From assembly GCF_901411515.1 (NCBI RefSeq), contig NZ_CABDUX010000001.1:1901502-1965501 (forward strand): a stretch of 64,000 nucleotides of DNA. The letters run 5' to 3'. Shown here in pieces: positions 52,169 through 60,037 of this stretch. Below the pieces are notes generated by a model. It saw only the letters and a program-made list of their open reading frames with translations, did no database searches and was not told the DNA's origin. Origin of the DNA: Raoultibacter phocaeensis. Its GTDB lineage: Bacteria; Actinomycetota; Coriobacteriia; Coriobacteriales; Eggerthellaceae. Within the stretch, counting starts at the first letter, position 1; the number at the start of each line of letters is the position of its first letter. The translations under genes were made by a program, and so were the position numbers.

Positions 52169-54637
52169 ATGTCAGAAGCGAAAGGCTCGGCATGCACGTT
52201 AACGCGGAGGGGGTTTCTGAAGACAACCGGATTGGCTGCAGGTGCTGCCGCCGTTGCGGGTGGCGCGCAGCCCGTGTTGTACGCGTTAGCCGCTGATCAA
52301 AAAGCGGATGAAAGTCAATCCGAGGAAAAGGTGGTACCTGGTCGATGCTATTTTGGCGGGTGCTTTTCGTGTAACTACAACGTCACCGTGCGAGATGGGC
52401 GCGCAGTTAAGGTATCGCCTGATCCCGATGCATTATTTGGAAGAAGGCCATGCCTCAAGGGTTATTCCCTTCCGCAGTGGATGTATTCAAACGATCGCAT
52501 CAAATATCCCATGAAGCGCGCTGGTGAGCGTGGGGAAAACAAATGGGAGCGTATAACTTGGGAAGAAGCCATCCAAACCATTACCGAAAAATGGAAAGGA
52601 TACATCGAGCAGTACGGCGGCCAGTCAATACTTGTGAGCACGGGGTCGTCGGGTGCTCGTTTCAGCGTATCGGGATCCATGCGCCTTGACAACATTCTTC
52701 AGTTGACCAATATCGAGATGTGCGCGGACTGGGCTGTGTACCACGGGTTGCACCGTGTATACGGCAACCCTGCTCCGGGCACTATGACAGCTCCTGGAAA
52801 CGAGCCGTTTGAAGAGGATATCTTCAACACGAAAACCGTTTTCATGTGGGGTAACAATCTGTCAGAGGCATACCCCCAACGCTGGCGCTACCTTGTGGAA
52901 GCGCAGGAAAAAGGAATGAGAATCGTTTCGATTGATCCCAACGAGACAACCATGGTAGCGCGGTCGGACGAATGGTATACCCTGCGCCCCGGCTCCGATC
53001 CTGCGTTGATGCTCTCGATGGTTCAAGAGATCATAGCCGAAGATCTGCAAGATGTCGCTTATCTGAAAAGCGACACCGTAGGCCCCTTCCTCGTTCGCGA
53101 TGATACCAAAGAGTTTCTGCGCATGAGCGATCTCGGTGTCGAGCCTACCGAAGGTCCCGTTAATCCCATGACGGGTCAACCAACCACCATCGATCCACCG
53201 GTAGTGTGGGATACGTCCTCTGGAAAAGAAGTGTCATCGACTGAAGCGGTGGATCCCGAACTTGTGGGCTCATGGATTATCGAAGGTTTCAAGGTCACAA
53301 CGGCTTACAGCCTCATGGTCGAAAGTGTTCAAGAATACAAGCCCGAAGCTGTTGCTGATATCATTGATATGCCTGCGGAAGATATACGCAGACTGGCCCG
53401 GTTGGCGGTTGATGGCCCTGTTTCCCATATGTTTGGTCTCGGGTCTCAAGCTTACGATAACGGGTTGCAGTTCGGGTCGGCTCTCGGACTTCTTCTCGCG
53501 GTGACCGGTATGGTGGGAAAACCTGGAGCCGGCGTGCAGGCAACTGCTTTCATCGGGTTGAGAAACGCCGCATTCTTATTTCCGACCGGCACGTTCACCA
53601 CGAGCATCCCGGTACTTCAGCTTCCCGAGGTGATACAGACGGGCACGTTTAAGAACAAAGACTACCCCCCTGCGAAATCGTTGTGGATCAAGGGATCGGC
53701 TTTTGTGGGCGGGCGTCCCGATAAGAACAAGATCATTTCCGACGTTATCGACAAAATGGAATTCATCGTATGCCAAGACGTCGCATTCACTGATTCTGCC
53801 GTGTATGCTGATATCGTGCTTCCCGCCGCGCATTATTACGAAGTCGAAGACATCTACGGCTCGACCCTGTCCTACCATGTGCAGCACGGTCCAAAAATCG
53901 TCGAGCCTGCGTTCGAGGCTAAGCCCGATCTGCAAATCGCCAAGCTTCTCGCCGAAGGGTTGGGTTTGGGGCAGTACTTTGAAGGCGACGATGAATCATG
54001 GCTTCGCGAGCAGCTTGATACGCCTGCTTTGACGGCACAGGGAATCACACTTGATGCGCTTCGAGAAAAGAAGAATATGCGCTTCATGCCCGGTGGTGTG
54101 GCGTATGCGGACGGCGTTTATTCGACTCCTACGGGTAAAGTCGAATTCTATTGCGAAAAGCCCCTTCCGCGCGTTGACCTTGGACTTGAGTTGGATGTTG
54201 CCCCCGAGCGCCTCCCTCGGTTCTATCCGCCTTACGAAGCGTGGCCGGAAACCGAAGCTATGAAGAAGTATCCGCTCATCCTGATCCCCGAGCATTCGCG
54301 TGGACGATTCCATACGGGAGGATTCGATGGGGTTTGGTTGAACGAAATCGAGCCTGAGCCGATCGTGCGGATGAACATCGACGACGCCAAGGCACGAGGC
54401 ATCGAAGAAGGCGACTACGTCGAAGTGTATAACGATCGAGGCAGGGGTGTTGCCAAGGCGCGGCTCTGTGCAGGCAAACGCCCCGGCATGATGACGTATC
54501 CAAAAGGGTTCCAGGGACGTCAATACAAATCAGGCGATCTCGCCTCCCTGTGCTCTTTACGCTGCGAGCCGTTCGCCGTGAACGCTTCGTTTGGCGATAC
54601 TTGCGTTGAGGTACGTAAATGGGAAGGGGGGAACTAG
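52169..54637 (+). CDS. Tat-exported molybdopterin oxidoreductase, catalytic subunit, operon 4
   Basis: An 822-residue enzyme of the same subtype as operon 3. The Tat motif is TRRGFLK near residue 12. The cluster Cys are C60-x4-C65-x2-C68 and C95, a spacing that differs from the other three. The Mo-ligand position aligns with Asp187 in CADWAV, resembling the Asp-Trp of nitrate reductase-type enzymes. AGGAGAA precedes the ATG. It is followed by five partner genes, including an intact torD. The substrate is unknown. Confidence 0.92.
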   Translation: MSEAKGSACTLTRRGFLKTTGLAAGAAAVAGGAQPVLYALAADQKADESQSEEKVVPGRCYFGGCFSCNYNVTVRDGRAVKVSPDPDALFGRRPCLKGYSLPQWMYSNDRIKYPMKRAGERGENKWERITWEEAIQTITEKWKGYIEQYGGQSILVSTGSSGARFSVSGSMRLDNILQLTNIEMCADWAVYHGLHRVYGNPAPGTMTAPGNEPFEEDIFNTKTVFMWGNNLSEAYPQRWRYLVEAQEKGMRIVSIDPNETTMVARSDEWYTLRPGSDPALMLSMVQEIIAEDLQDVAYLKSDTVGPFLVRDDTKEFLRMSDLGVEPTEGPVNPMTGQPTTIDPPVVWDTSSGKEVSSTEAVDPELVGSWIIEGFKVTTAYSLMVESVQEYKPEAVADIIDMPAEDIRRLARLAVDGPVSHMFGLGSQAYDNGLQFGSALGLLLAVTGMVGKPGAGVQATAFIGLRNAAFLFPTGTFTTSIPVLQLPEVIQTGTFKNKDYPPAKSLWIKGSAFVGGRPDKNKIISDVIDKMEFIVCQDVAFTDSAVYADIVLPAAHYYEVEDIYGSTLSYHVQHGPKIVEPAFEAKPDLQIAKLLAEGLGLGQYFEGDDESWLREQLDTPALTAQGITLDALREKKNMRFMPGGVAYADGVYSTPTGKVEFYCEKPLPRVDLGLELDVAPERLPRFYPPYEAWPETEAMKKYPLILIPEHSRGRFHTGGFDGVWLNEIEPEPIVRMNIDDAKARGIEEGDYVEVYNDRGRGVAKARLCAGKRPGMMTYPKGFQGRQYKSGDLASLCSLRCEPFAVNASFGDTCVEVRKWEGGN

Positions 54638-54639
54638 CA

Positions 54640-55269
54640 ATGGCTGCTCAGAGACTTGGATTTGTTGTTGACACAAAGCGCTGCATAGGATGCCACACCT
54701 GCGCAGTCTCGTGCAAAATGGAGAATAACATTCCCGATGGCATGTGGTGGAACCGCGTCATGACCGATGGCGGCGAAGGTATGGACTCGTTCGGCGGAAC
54801 ATACAAGGCGGCATCTCGGACGTTCATCACCATCGCATGCCAGCATTGCGATAATCCTGCATGTGTAAAAGTGTGCCCTGTGGGCGCTACCTACAAAGAT
54901 CCTGAAACGGGAGCTGTGCGGCAGGACTTTGACAAGTGCATCGGTTGCCGCATGTGCATGGCAGCTTGCCCTTATACGGGTGTTCGGTCCTTTACGTGGG
55001 AAGATCCGACCTACTCGGTCGATTTTGCCATGGGGGAGGCGAGCGTGCCTGCTCATCAGAAGCATGTGGTCGAGAAGTGCACGATGTGCTACCACCGTAT
55101 TGCCGAAGGTCAAAACCCACTTTGCGTCGACGGCTGTCCCGCGTATGCCCGATACTTCGGAGATCTCAACGATCCCGAATCGGAAGTATCACAGCTCGTA
55201 GCAACGCGAGAATACATGCAGCTCCTTCCAAGCGAAGGAACCAACCCCTCCGTCTACTACCTCGTCTAA
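54640..55269 (+). CDS. DmsB-like 4Fe-4S ferredoxin subunit, operon 4
   Basis: A 209-residue protein with four cluster motifs: CIGCHTC near residue 15, CQHCDNPACVKVCP near 67, CIGCRMCMAACP near 100, and CTMCYHRIAEGQNPLCVDGCP near 146. It starts two bases after the catalytic stop. Its 3' end and following leader match operon 3 almost base for base. Confidence 0.94.
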   Translation: MAAQRLGFVVDTKRCIGCHTCAVSCKMENNIPDGMWWNRVMTDGGEGMDSFGGTYKAASRTFITIACQHCDNPACVKVCPVGATYKDPETGAVRQDFDKCIGCRMCMAACPYTGVRSFTWEDPTYSVDFAMGEASVPAHQKHVVEKCTMCYHRIAEGQNPLCVDGCPAYARYFGDLNDPESEVSQLVATREYMQLLPSEGTNPSVYYLV

Positions 55270-55288
55270 GCAGAAAGGGAGATAACAA

Positions 55289-56515
55289 ATGTCTGAGAAC
55301 AACCAGGCGACACCGTCGTCAAAGGCTCCTGCTGCCAGGTTCGGGGGCAAAGGCATTAACGTCGCAATCGTCATTGCAGCCGCCGTGGCCATTGCCGGGA
55401 TCGTGCTGTGGGGAATACAGCTTACGGGTGGCCTCGCGCAGACTGGGATGCGCAACCTCGATTCGTGGGGCCTTTACATTACGATGTTCATGTTTCTTGT
55501 AGGGCTATCTGCGGGTGGCCTCATCATCAGTTCGGTACCGAAGGCGTTGGGCATCAAAGGCTTCGGCGGCGTATCGAAGGTCGCCGTGTGGACATCGATC
55601 TGCTGCACGGTGCTCGCCATCGGCTTTGTGATCGTAGACCTTGGGCAGCCGTTGCGACTGTGGGAGCTCTTTGCCTACTCGAATCTTTCGTCTCCGCTTA
55701 TGTGGGATATCATCGTACTTGCTGTGTACTTGATCCTGTCGATCGTTTACCTATGGGCGACGTTGCGTGCCGAGGCCGGCAAGGCCTCCCAAAAGGTTCT
55801 TCGCGTGATCTCGGTGATAGCGCTTGTGTGTGCCATTCTCGTCCACAGCGTGACCGCGTGGATTTTCTCGCTGAACGTTGGTCGCGAGATGTGGCATACG
55901 GCACTCATGGCTCCATGGTTTGTGTCTTCTGCGCTCGTGTGCGGCACCGCGCTCGTGCTCGTCGTTGTGATAGCGCTTCGCCGTGCGGGCTATATGGAGC
56001 TCGCGCAGGAGAACGTCGTGAAAATGGCGAAGATGCTCGGCGCATTCGTGTGCGTTGACCTCTACTTCTTCGCGTGCGATCTGCTCACCGAGGGTTTCCC
56101 CGGCGGTTCGGGTGCTGACGTTGTCGCAATGCTCACCACGGGTCCCCTCGCGCCGTTCTTCTGGGCAGAGATAGCGCTTAGCGTGTTCGCTGCTGTTGTC
56201 GCATTCGTACCGGCTCTGCGTCGCAATGGCCTGATAGTCGTGGCCTCCCTCGCGGCGGTTGTCGCCATCTTCTGCAAACGTGTGCAGCTGCTTGTCGGCG
56301 GCTTCCAGATCCCGAACCTCGACTACGCAGGTCCGATGTCAGGCTATACGGTTACCGATGCTTCGGGTACGCTCGGGCAGGCCTACCAGGGAATGGTGTA
56401 CTGGCCGACTCCTTTGGAGCTAGGCATCGTGTTTGGCGTGATAGGTCTTGGTGCGCTGGTGCTTCTTCTGGGGCTCAAGTTCCTTCCGTTGAGGCCCGTG
56501 TCCGAATCCCACTAA
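55289..56515 (+). CDS. NrfD-like quinol-oxidising membrane subunit, operon 4
   Basis: A 408-residue, about ten-helix anchor, closely similar to the operon 3 protein (for example WGLYITMFMFLVGLSAGGL). Codon use is less extreme than in operon 3. AAGGGAG precedes the ATG. A hairpin follows in the 73-base gap before the small C-x4-C-x4-C-H protein gene. Confidence 0.92.
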   Translation: MSENNQATPSSKAPAARFGGKGINVAIVIAAAVAIAGIVLWGIQLTGGLAQTGMRNLDSWGLYITMFMFLVGLSAGGLIISSVPKALGIKGFGGVSKVAVWTSICCTVLAIGFVIVDLGQPLRLWELFAYSNLSSPLMWDIIVLAVYLILSIVYLWATLRAEAGKASQKVLRVISVIALVCAILVHSVTAWIFSLNVGREMWHTALMAPWFVSSALVCGTALVLVVVIALRRAGYMELAQENVVKMAKMLGAFVCVDLYFFACDLLTEGFPGGSGADVVAMLTTGPLAPFFWAEIALSVFAAVVAFVPALRRNGLIVVASLAAVVAIFCKRVQLLVGGFQIPNLDYAGPMSGYTVTDASGTLGQAYQGMVYWPTPLELGIVFGVIGLGALVLLLGLKFLPLRPVSESH

Positions 56516-56529
56516 CCTCTCCGTTGGAA

Positions 56530-56566
56530 GGGCGTGCGGATGGCCCCAATGGGTCTTCGCACGCCC
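56530..56566 (+). terminator. hairpin after the nrfD-like gene, operon 4
   Basis: GGGCGTGCG 56530-56538 pairs with CGCACGCCC 56558-56566, and a weaker inner pairing (ATGGCCC with GGGTC) is possible. It is followed by CTTTTG, the best U run of the four operon hairpins, so partial termination here is plausible. Confidence 0.7.
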
Positions 56567-56588
56567 CTTTTGAGAACTGGATGTCGAA

Positions 56589-56945
56589 ATGATACGCAAG
56601 ACTCTCATTGCACTTGCAGTGTTCGTTCTTATCGGAACATGTGTTTTTGGCGCCGGGATGCTCGCCGACGGATCGGTGGGTATCCCGCAGGCGATAGCCG
56701 AGGACTCGCCGTGCCCAGCGACGAGGTGCGCTTCGGGCGAGTGTCATGGCTTCGAAGCCGTTCCCGAACCAGACGGTCTACACGAGATGACGTGTCCCGA
56801 GGCAACATGTACGTCAGCCGAGTGCCATGCGTGGGAAACGCTCGTCGACCGCTACTACCAGCCGTCCGATATGAGCCTGAACGTGTGGATTCTCGCACCT
56901 GTTGCGCTCGTCGTCGGTTTGATTCTGCTGGTAAGAAAGCTTTAG
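56589..56945 (+). CDS. small exported membrane-anchored protein with two C-x4-C-x4-C-H motifs, operon 4
   Basis: A 118-residue paralogue of the operon 3 protein with the six Cys and two His at the same positions (C42, C47, C52-H53, C69, C74, C79-H80). The exported part also shares PEPDG and the YYQPSDMSLN tract before the final helix. Complete conservation of the Cys/His set while other residues vary argues for metal or haem binding. ATG 56589 has a weak upstream ribosome binding site (GAACTGG). Confidence 0.76.
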   Translation: MIRKTLIALAVFVLIGTCVFGAGMLADGSVGIPQAIAEDSPCPATRCASGECHGFEAVPEPDGLHEMTCPEATCTSAECHAWETLVDRYYQPSDMSLNVWILAPVALVVGLILLVRKL

Positions 56946-56953
56946 GGGGCATA

Positions 56954-57427
56954 GTGGATAAGAAACACATGATCATCGACGTTGTGGCGCTTCTTATATA
57001 CTTGATAGTAGCTAATCCATCGCTTACTGGAATAGGGTTACACGAGTGGTTGGGTCTCGGAGTGCTGCTGGTTTTTTTCGTACACGGCATCGTGCATTTC
57101 GATTGGGTAGTCGAGGCGCTGCGAAACGTTATTTCTGGATCATGGGTGCGAACGGGTAACGTAATCCTTGACGCGTTCATCCTCGTCGCGTTCATGGTGG
57201 TTACGGTGTCGGGAATATGCATCTCAGGGGCCGTGCTGCCCGCGTTCGGGCTGTACGCGGACGGCTACTACTTCTGGGATCCGCTGCACTCGATAGCAGC
57301 CAAGGTACTGTTGGCGTTGCTGCTCGTGCACGTCGTCGTGCATTGGAAGTGGCTGTACAACTTCATTCGGAAGAAAAGCGAAGCCGTGCGAGCCGAAAAC
57401 GACAACGAAGGGGGGACCGATGGCTGA
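56954..57427 (+). CDS. DUF4405 cytochrome b-like membrane protein, operon 4
   Basis: A 157-residue four-helix protein with His pairs at the same places as in operon 3 (L-H-E-W, V-H-G-I-V-H, P-L-H-S, V-H-V-V-V-H-W). The GTG start at 56954 follows AGGGGG. Its last eight bases overlap the start of torD. Probably a haem b protein moving electrons within the membrane. Confidence 0.82.
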   Translation: MDKKHMIIDVVALLIYLIVANPSLTGIGLHEWLGLGVLLVFFVHGIVHFDWVVEALRNVISGSWVRTGNVILDAFILVAFMVVTVSGICISGAVLPAFGLYADGYYFWDPLHSIAAKVLLALLLVHVVVHWKWLYNFIRKKSEAVRAENDNEGGTDG

Positions 57428-58163
57428 ATCTGAGAAGAACCAGGCCGAAGGCTGCACGTCCGCGGACCTGCGGACATGGGCTGTGGCCTACGAGCTCCTC
57501 GCGCTCTCCCTCCGCTACCCGACGCTTGAGCTCGCTGAAGCGGTCGCCTCCGGGGAGTGGGCCGAAGCCGCCGCCGAGGTCGCGGGCGCGCTCGGCCTCG
57601 TACTGCCCGACGGCTGGGACGAAGGCCTCGACGAGTACGCGGGCTGGAACCCGGAAGCCCTCCTGCACGCCCTGCGCGCCGAGGCAACCCGCCTGTTCGT
57701 GGGGGCGCCCGAGCCGGCTGTCAGCCCTTACGAGGGCGTGCAGCGCGCAGCCGACGACGGGGTGCAGGCGCTTTTGTTCGTGAACCCCCACTCCATGGCC
57801 GTCGAGCGCTTCATGAGGTCGTGCGGCCTCGGCCGCCCCGAGGGCACGAACGAGCCCTTGGACCGCGTCGATACGGAGCTCGAGTTCCTCCAGTACCTCT
57901 GCATGCTCGAGGCGGGCATGGCCGCCGCGCCCGGAAGTGCCGAGCCGCCCGCGAGATCGGAAACCGCAGGGGGCCCGGACACGCCCGCGGGCCGCGCGCT
58001 CGGCAACCCCGCGGGCTCATGGGCAGCCACCCATAAGCGCTTTCTCGAAGAGCACGCGCTCACCTGGATGCCTCGCTTTGCCGACAGGGTGGCCGAAGAG
58101 GCCCGCGAGCCGTTCTACCGGGTGGCTGCAGGGCTGCTGAAAGCCGTTCTCGAGAAGGCCTGA
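57420..58163 (+). CDS. TorD-family molybdoenzyme chaperone, operon 4
   Basis: A 247-residue helical chaperone. It keeps the TorD start (WAVAYELLALSLRYP) and a G-A-P-E-P-A loop near 100, but the E-D-H-x-x-x-E motif of operons 1 and 2 is replaced by LDRVDTELEFL, so it belongs to a different TorD subgroup. A Pro/Gly/Ala-rich insert lies near 175-200. Its third codon positions are very GC-rich. The operon 3 copy is truncated, so this protein might serve both enzymes. Confidence 0.88.
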   Translation: MAESEKNQAEGCTSADLRTWAVAYELLALSLRYPTLELAEAVASGEWAEAAAEVAGALGLVLPDGWDEGLDEYAGWNPEALLHALRAEATRLFVGAPEPAVSPYEGVQRAADDGVQALLFVNPHSMAVERFMRSCGLGRPEGTNEPLDRVDTELEFLQYLCMLEAGMAAAPGSAEPPARSETAGGPDTPAGRALGNPAGSWAATHKRFLEEHALTWMPRFADRVAEEAREPFYRVAAGLLKAVLEKA

Positions 58164-58463
58164 TCGGTCGATGCCGGATTGCACGCACGCTGCATTGTTG
58201 TTCGGAAGACCTGCTCGCTTCGACGACACCGTAGTGGGTCTATGGGAGCTGCTGTCTCCCACGCGAACATCGGTGCTTGTCGAACAGACGTGTGTTGGCA
58301 AGTCGCTCTTTTCCGCAAAACCTTACATCACCCTTACAAACGTGGAGATCCTCTTTCGGTTCGGCTCACCTGTGCGTGGATTGCGCTTTCGGCCTCTATA
58401 CTGTCGAAAACCCACCGCGACGGGTGTGCGGCAGATGCGCACCTTGACGAGAAAGGACGGCTT
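58164..58463. other. 300-base gap before the lipase-like gene
   Basis: No gene supported. A small stem GGGAG/CTCCC lies near 58245-58261. The gap probably holds the terminator of operon 4 and the promoter of the lipase-like gene; a possible -10 TATACT is at 58397-58402 but no -35 box fits at normal spacing. Confidence 0.35.
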
Positions 58464-59792
58464 GTGGCCCGCGAACGTGTGCGATCGGTGCTGCGCATCA
58501 TGGCGACCACGTGCCTCTGCCTCGTGCTCGTCTCGTTCTTCTCGGTACAAATGCGCTACAACGCTGCTCTTGTCGGATTGCTTCCGGTGCCGCAGGCAAA
58601 CGCCTACGAGCCGGGGGAGGGCGAGCAACGGATGGCTCCCGGTAGTCGGGCAACCGTGCTCGCTTCTTACTGTAGCGAAGTCGTCGCCTCGAGTGATCCT
58701 CAGAACCCTTCGGGCCTCACCTCGACTGCCCTCACGTTCGACGATTCGTGGTTCGCACACGATTCGCGCACGTACAACCATGAGCTCGCCACAGCGTGCG
58801 CCGTTTTAAGCGCGATCGTCAATTCCGAATCGCAGTTCTACGGAAGCGTGGCGGGTTCGGTGCCCTATGCGGAAAAGACGCTCGGTGCCCTCGGGTTCGA
58901 AAACATCCGCACCGAATCCTTCGCGCTGCGCAGCCACGTGCTCGACCAGATCGGCGCGTTGTTCGCGGGCTCGCATGATGTCGCCGCCTACGCGTTCGCT
59001 TCGAAAACCCTCCCAGGGCAAAACGGCTCGCCCGACCAGACGCTCATTTTCGTCGGCGTGCGCGGCAGCTACGGCATCGAGTGGCTGAGCAACTTCAAGA
59101 TGGTCGGCGAGGGCGAATCTGCGGAGGGCCGTGATCACCAAGGATTCAAGATGGCCGAAGCCGAGGTCATGGAGTCGCTGCAAGGCTATGCGAAGGAAAT
59201 CGGCGCGGATCCCGAGCACACGAAAATCCTCGTCTCAGGACACAGCAGGGGAGGCGCGGTTGCGAACCTGCTCGCCGCCGACCTCGATAACGCGAGCGGC
59301 ACCGAACGCGCGCTTGCCCCCGCCCAAGGCGTGTTCGCCTATACGTTCGCTTCGCCGAGTTCCACGCAGTGCGCCGACCGCGACAACGCTCTCTACGGCA
59401 ACATCTTCAACGTGGCGAACGCTTCCGATATCGTGCCCACGTTGCCGTCTCTCTCATGGGGGTTCGGCCGCTACGGTACTACGGTTTCGCTTCCCGATGT
59501 GACCTGCGCAGATTTCTCGCCCCTGTACGAGGGGATGCAGCAGGCGTTTCGCACCAATACCGGTTTCGACAACCCGTGCGCAACAGCCGATCTCGAGAAG
59601 CTCGACGAGTTCGGTGCCGAGGTGGCCGAGGCCATCCCCTCGCTCGATTCTCTTATGAGTCCCATCGGCGTCGTGAACGCCGTGCAGACGGTCTCCCAAC
59701 TCGACCTCGCATCCACGCTGTCGTCGCACTACCCCGATACCTATATCGCCTGGATGCAAAGCATCGACTCCGACGACCTCACGTTCTCGTAA
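58464..59792 (+). CDS. exported alpha/beta-hydrolase, class 3 lipase-like
   Basis: A 442-residue protein with an N-terminal signal or anchor (about residues 8-46). The hydrolase core has LIFVGVRGS near 194-202, forming the oxyanion region, and the nucleophile elbow VSGHSRGGAVANLL with Ser261. A following SPSSTQ and a conserved ASDIVPTLP near 315-323 carry the Asp of the triad. The fold is that of lipase_3/Mbeg1-like families. GTG 58464 is chosen because GAAAGGA precedes it; the open frame extends upstream without a better start. Confidence 0.8.
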   Translation: MARERVRSVLRIMATTCLCLVLVSFFSVQMRYNAALVGLLPVPQANAYEPGEGEQRMAPGSRATVLASYCSEVVASSDPQNPSGLTSTALTFDDSWFAHDSRTYNHELATACAVLSAIVNSESQFYGSVAGSVPYAEKTLGALGFENIRTESFALRSHVLDQIGALFAGSHDVAAYAFASKTLPGQNGSPDQTLIFVGVRGSYGIEWLSNFKMVGEGESAEGRDHQGFKMAEAEVMESLQGYAKEIGADPEHTKILVSGHSRGGAVANLLAADLDNASGTERALAPAQGVFAYTFASPSSTQCADRDNALYGNIFNVANASDIVPTLPSLSWGFGRYGTTVSLPDVTCADFSPLYEGMQQAFRTNTGFDNPCATADLEKLDEFGAEVAEAIPSLDSLMSPIGVVNAVQTVSQLDLASTLSSHYPDTYIAWMQSIDSDDLTFS

Positions 59793-60037
59793 GCGAAGGC
59801 TCCGGGGATCCAACGTTCACGTAAGCGTCCGTCTCGCCCCGTCCGTCGAAGCGTATCCGCACTCGGTTCGTTCCTCTTATCCACCATCGCGTCCCTTACC
59901 ACCCGCCGCACTTCGCCCCAGCTTCACGCCCCTTCTTGCTCGTTTTCTGCTGGTTTGAGTGCGGGGCCGTTCGCGCGCGCCGCTCCCTGCTACCATGGGG
60001 CAACCAATCGCTACTTTGAGAAGGAACAACACCGACC

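Noticed and set aside
43596..56945. Classical CXXCH haem c motifs in the small Cys/His proteins
   Set aside because: None is present; the only haem-like pattern is C-x4-C-H, so I report the proteins as possible, not established, cytochromes.
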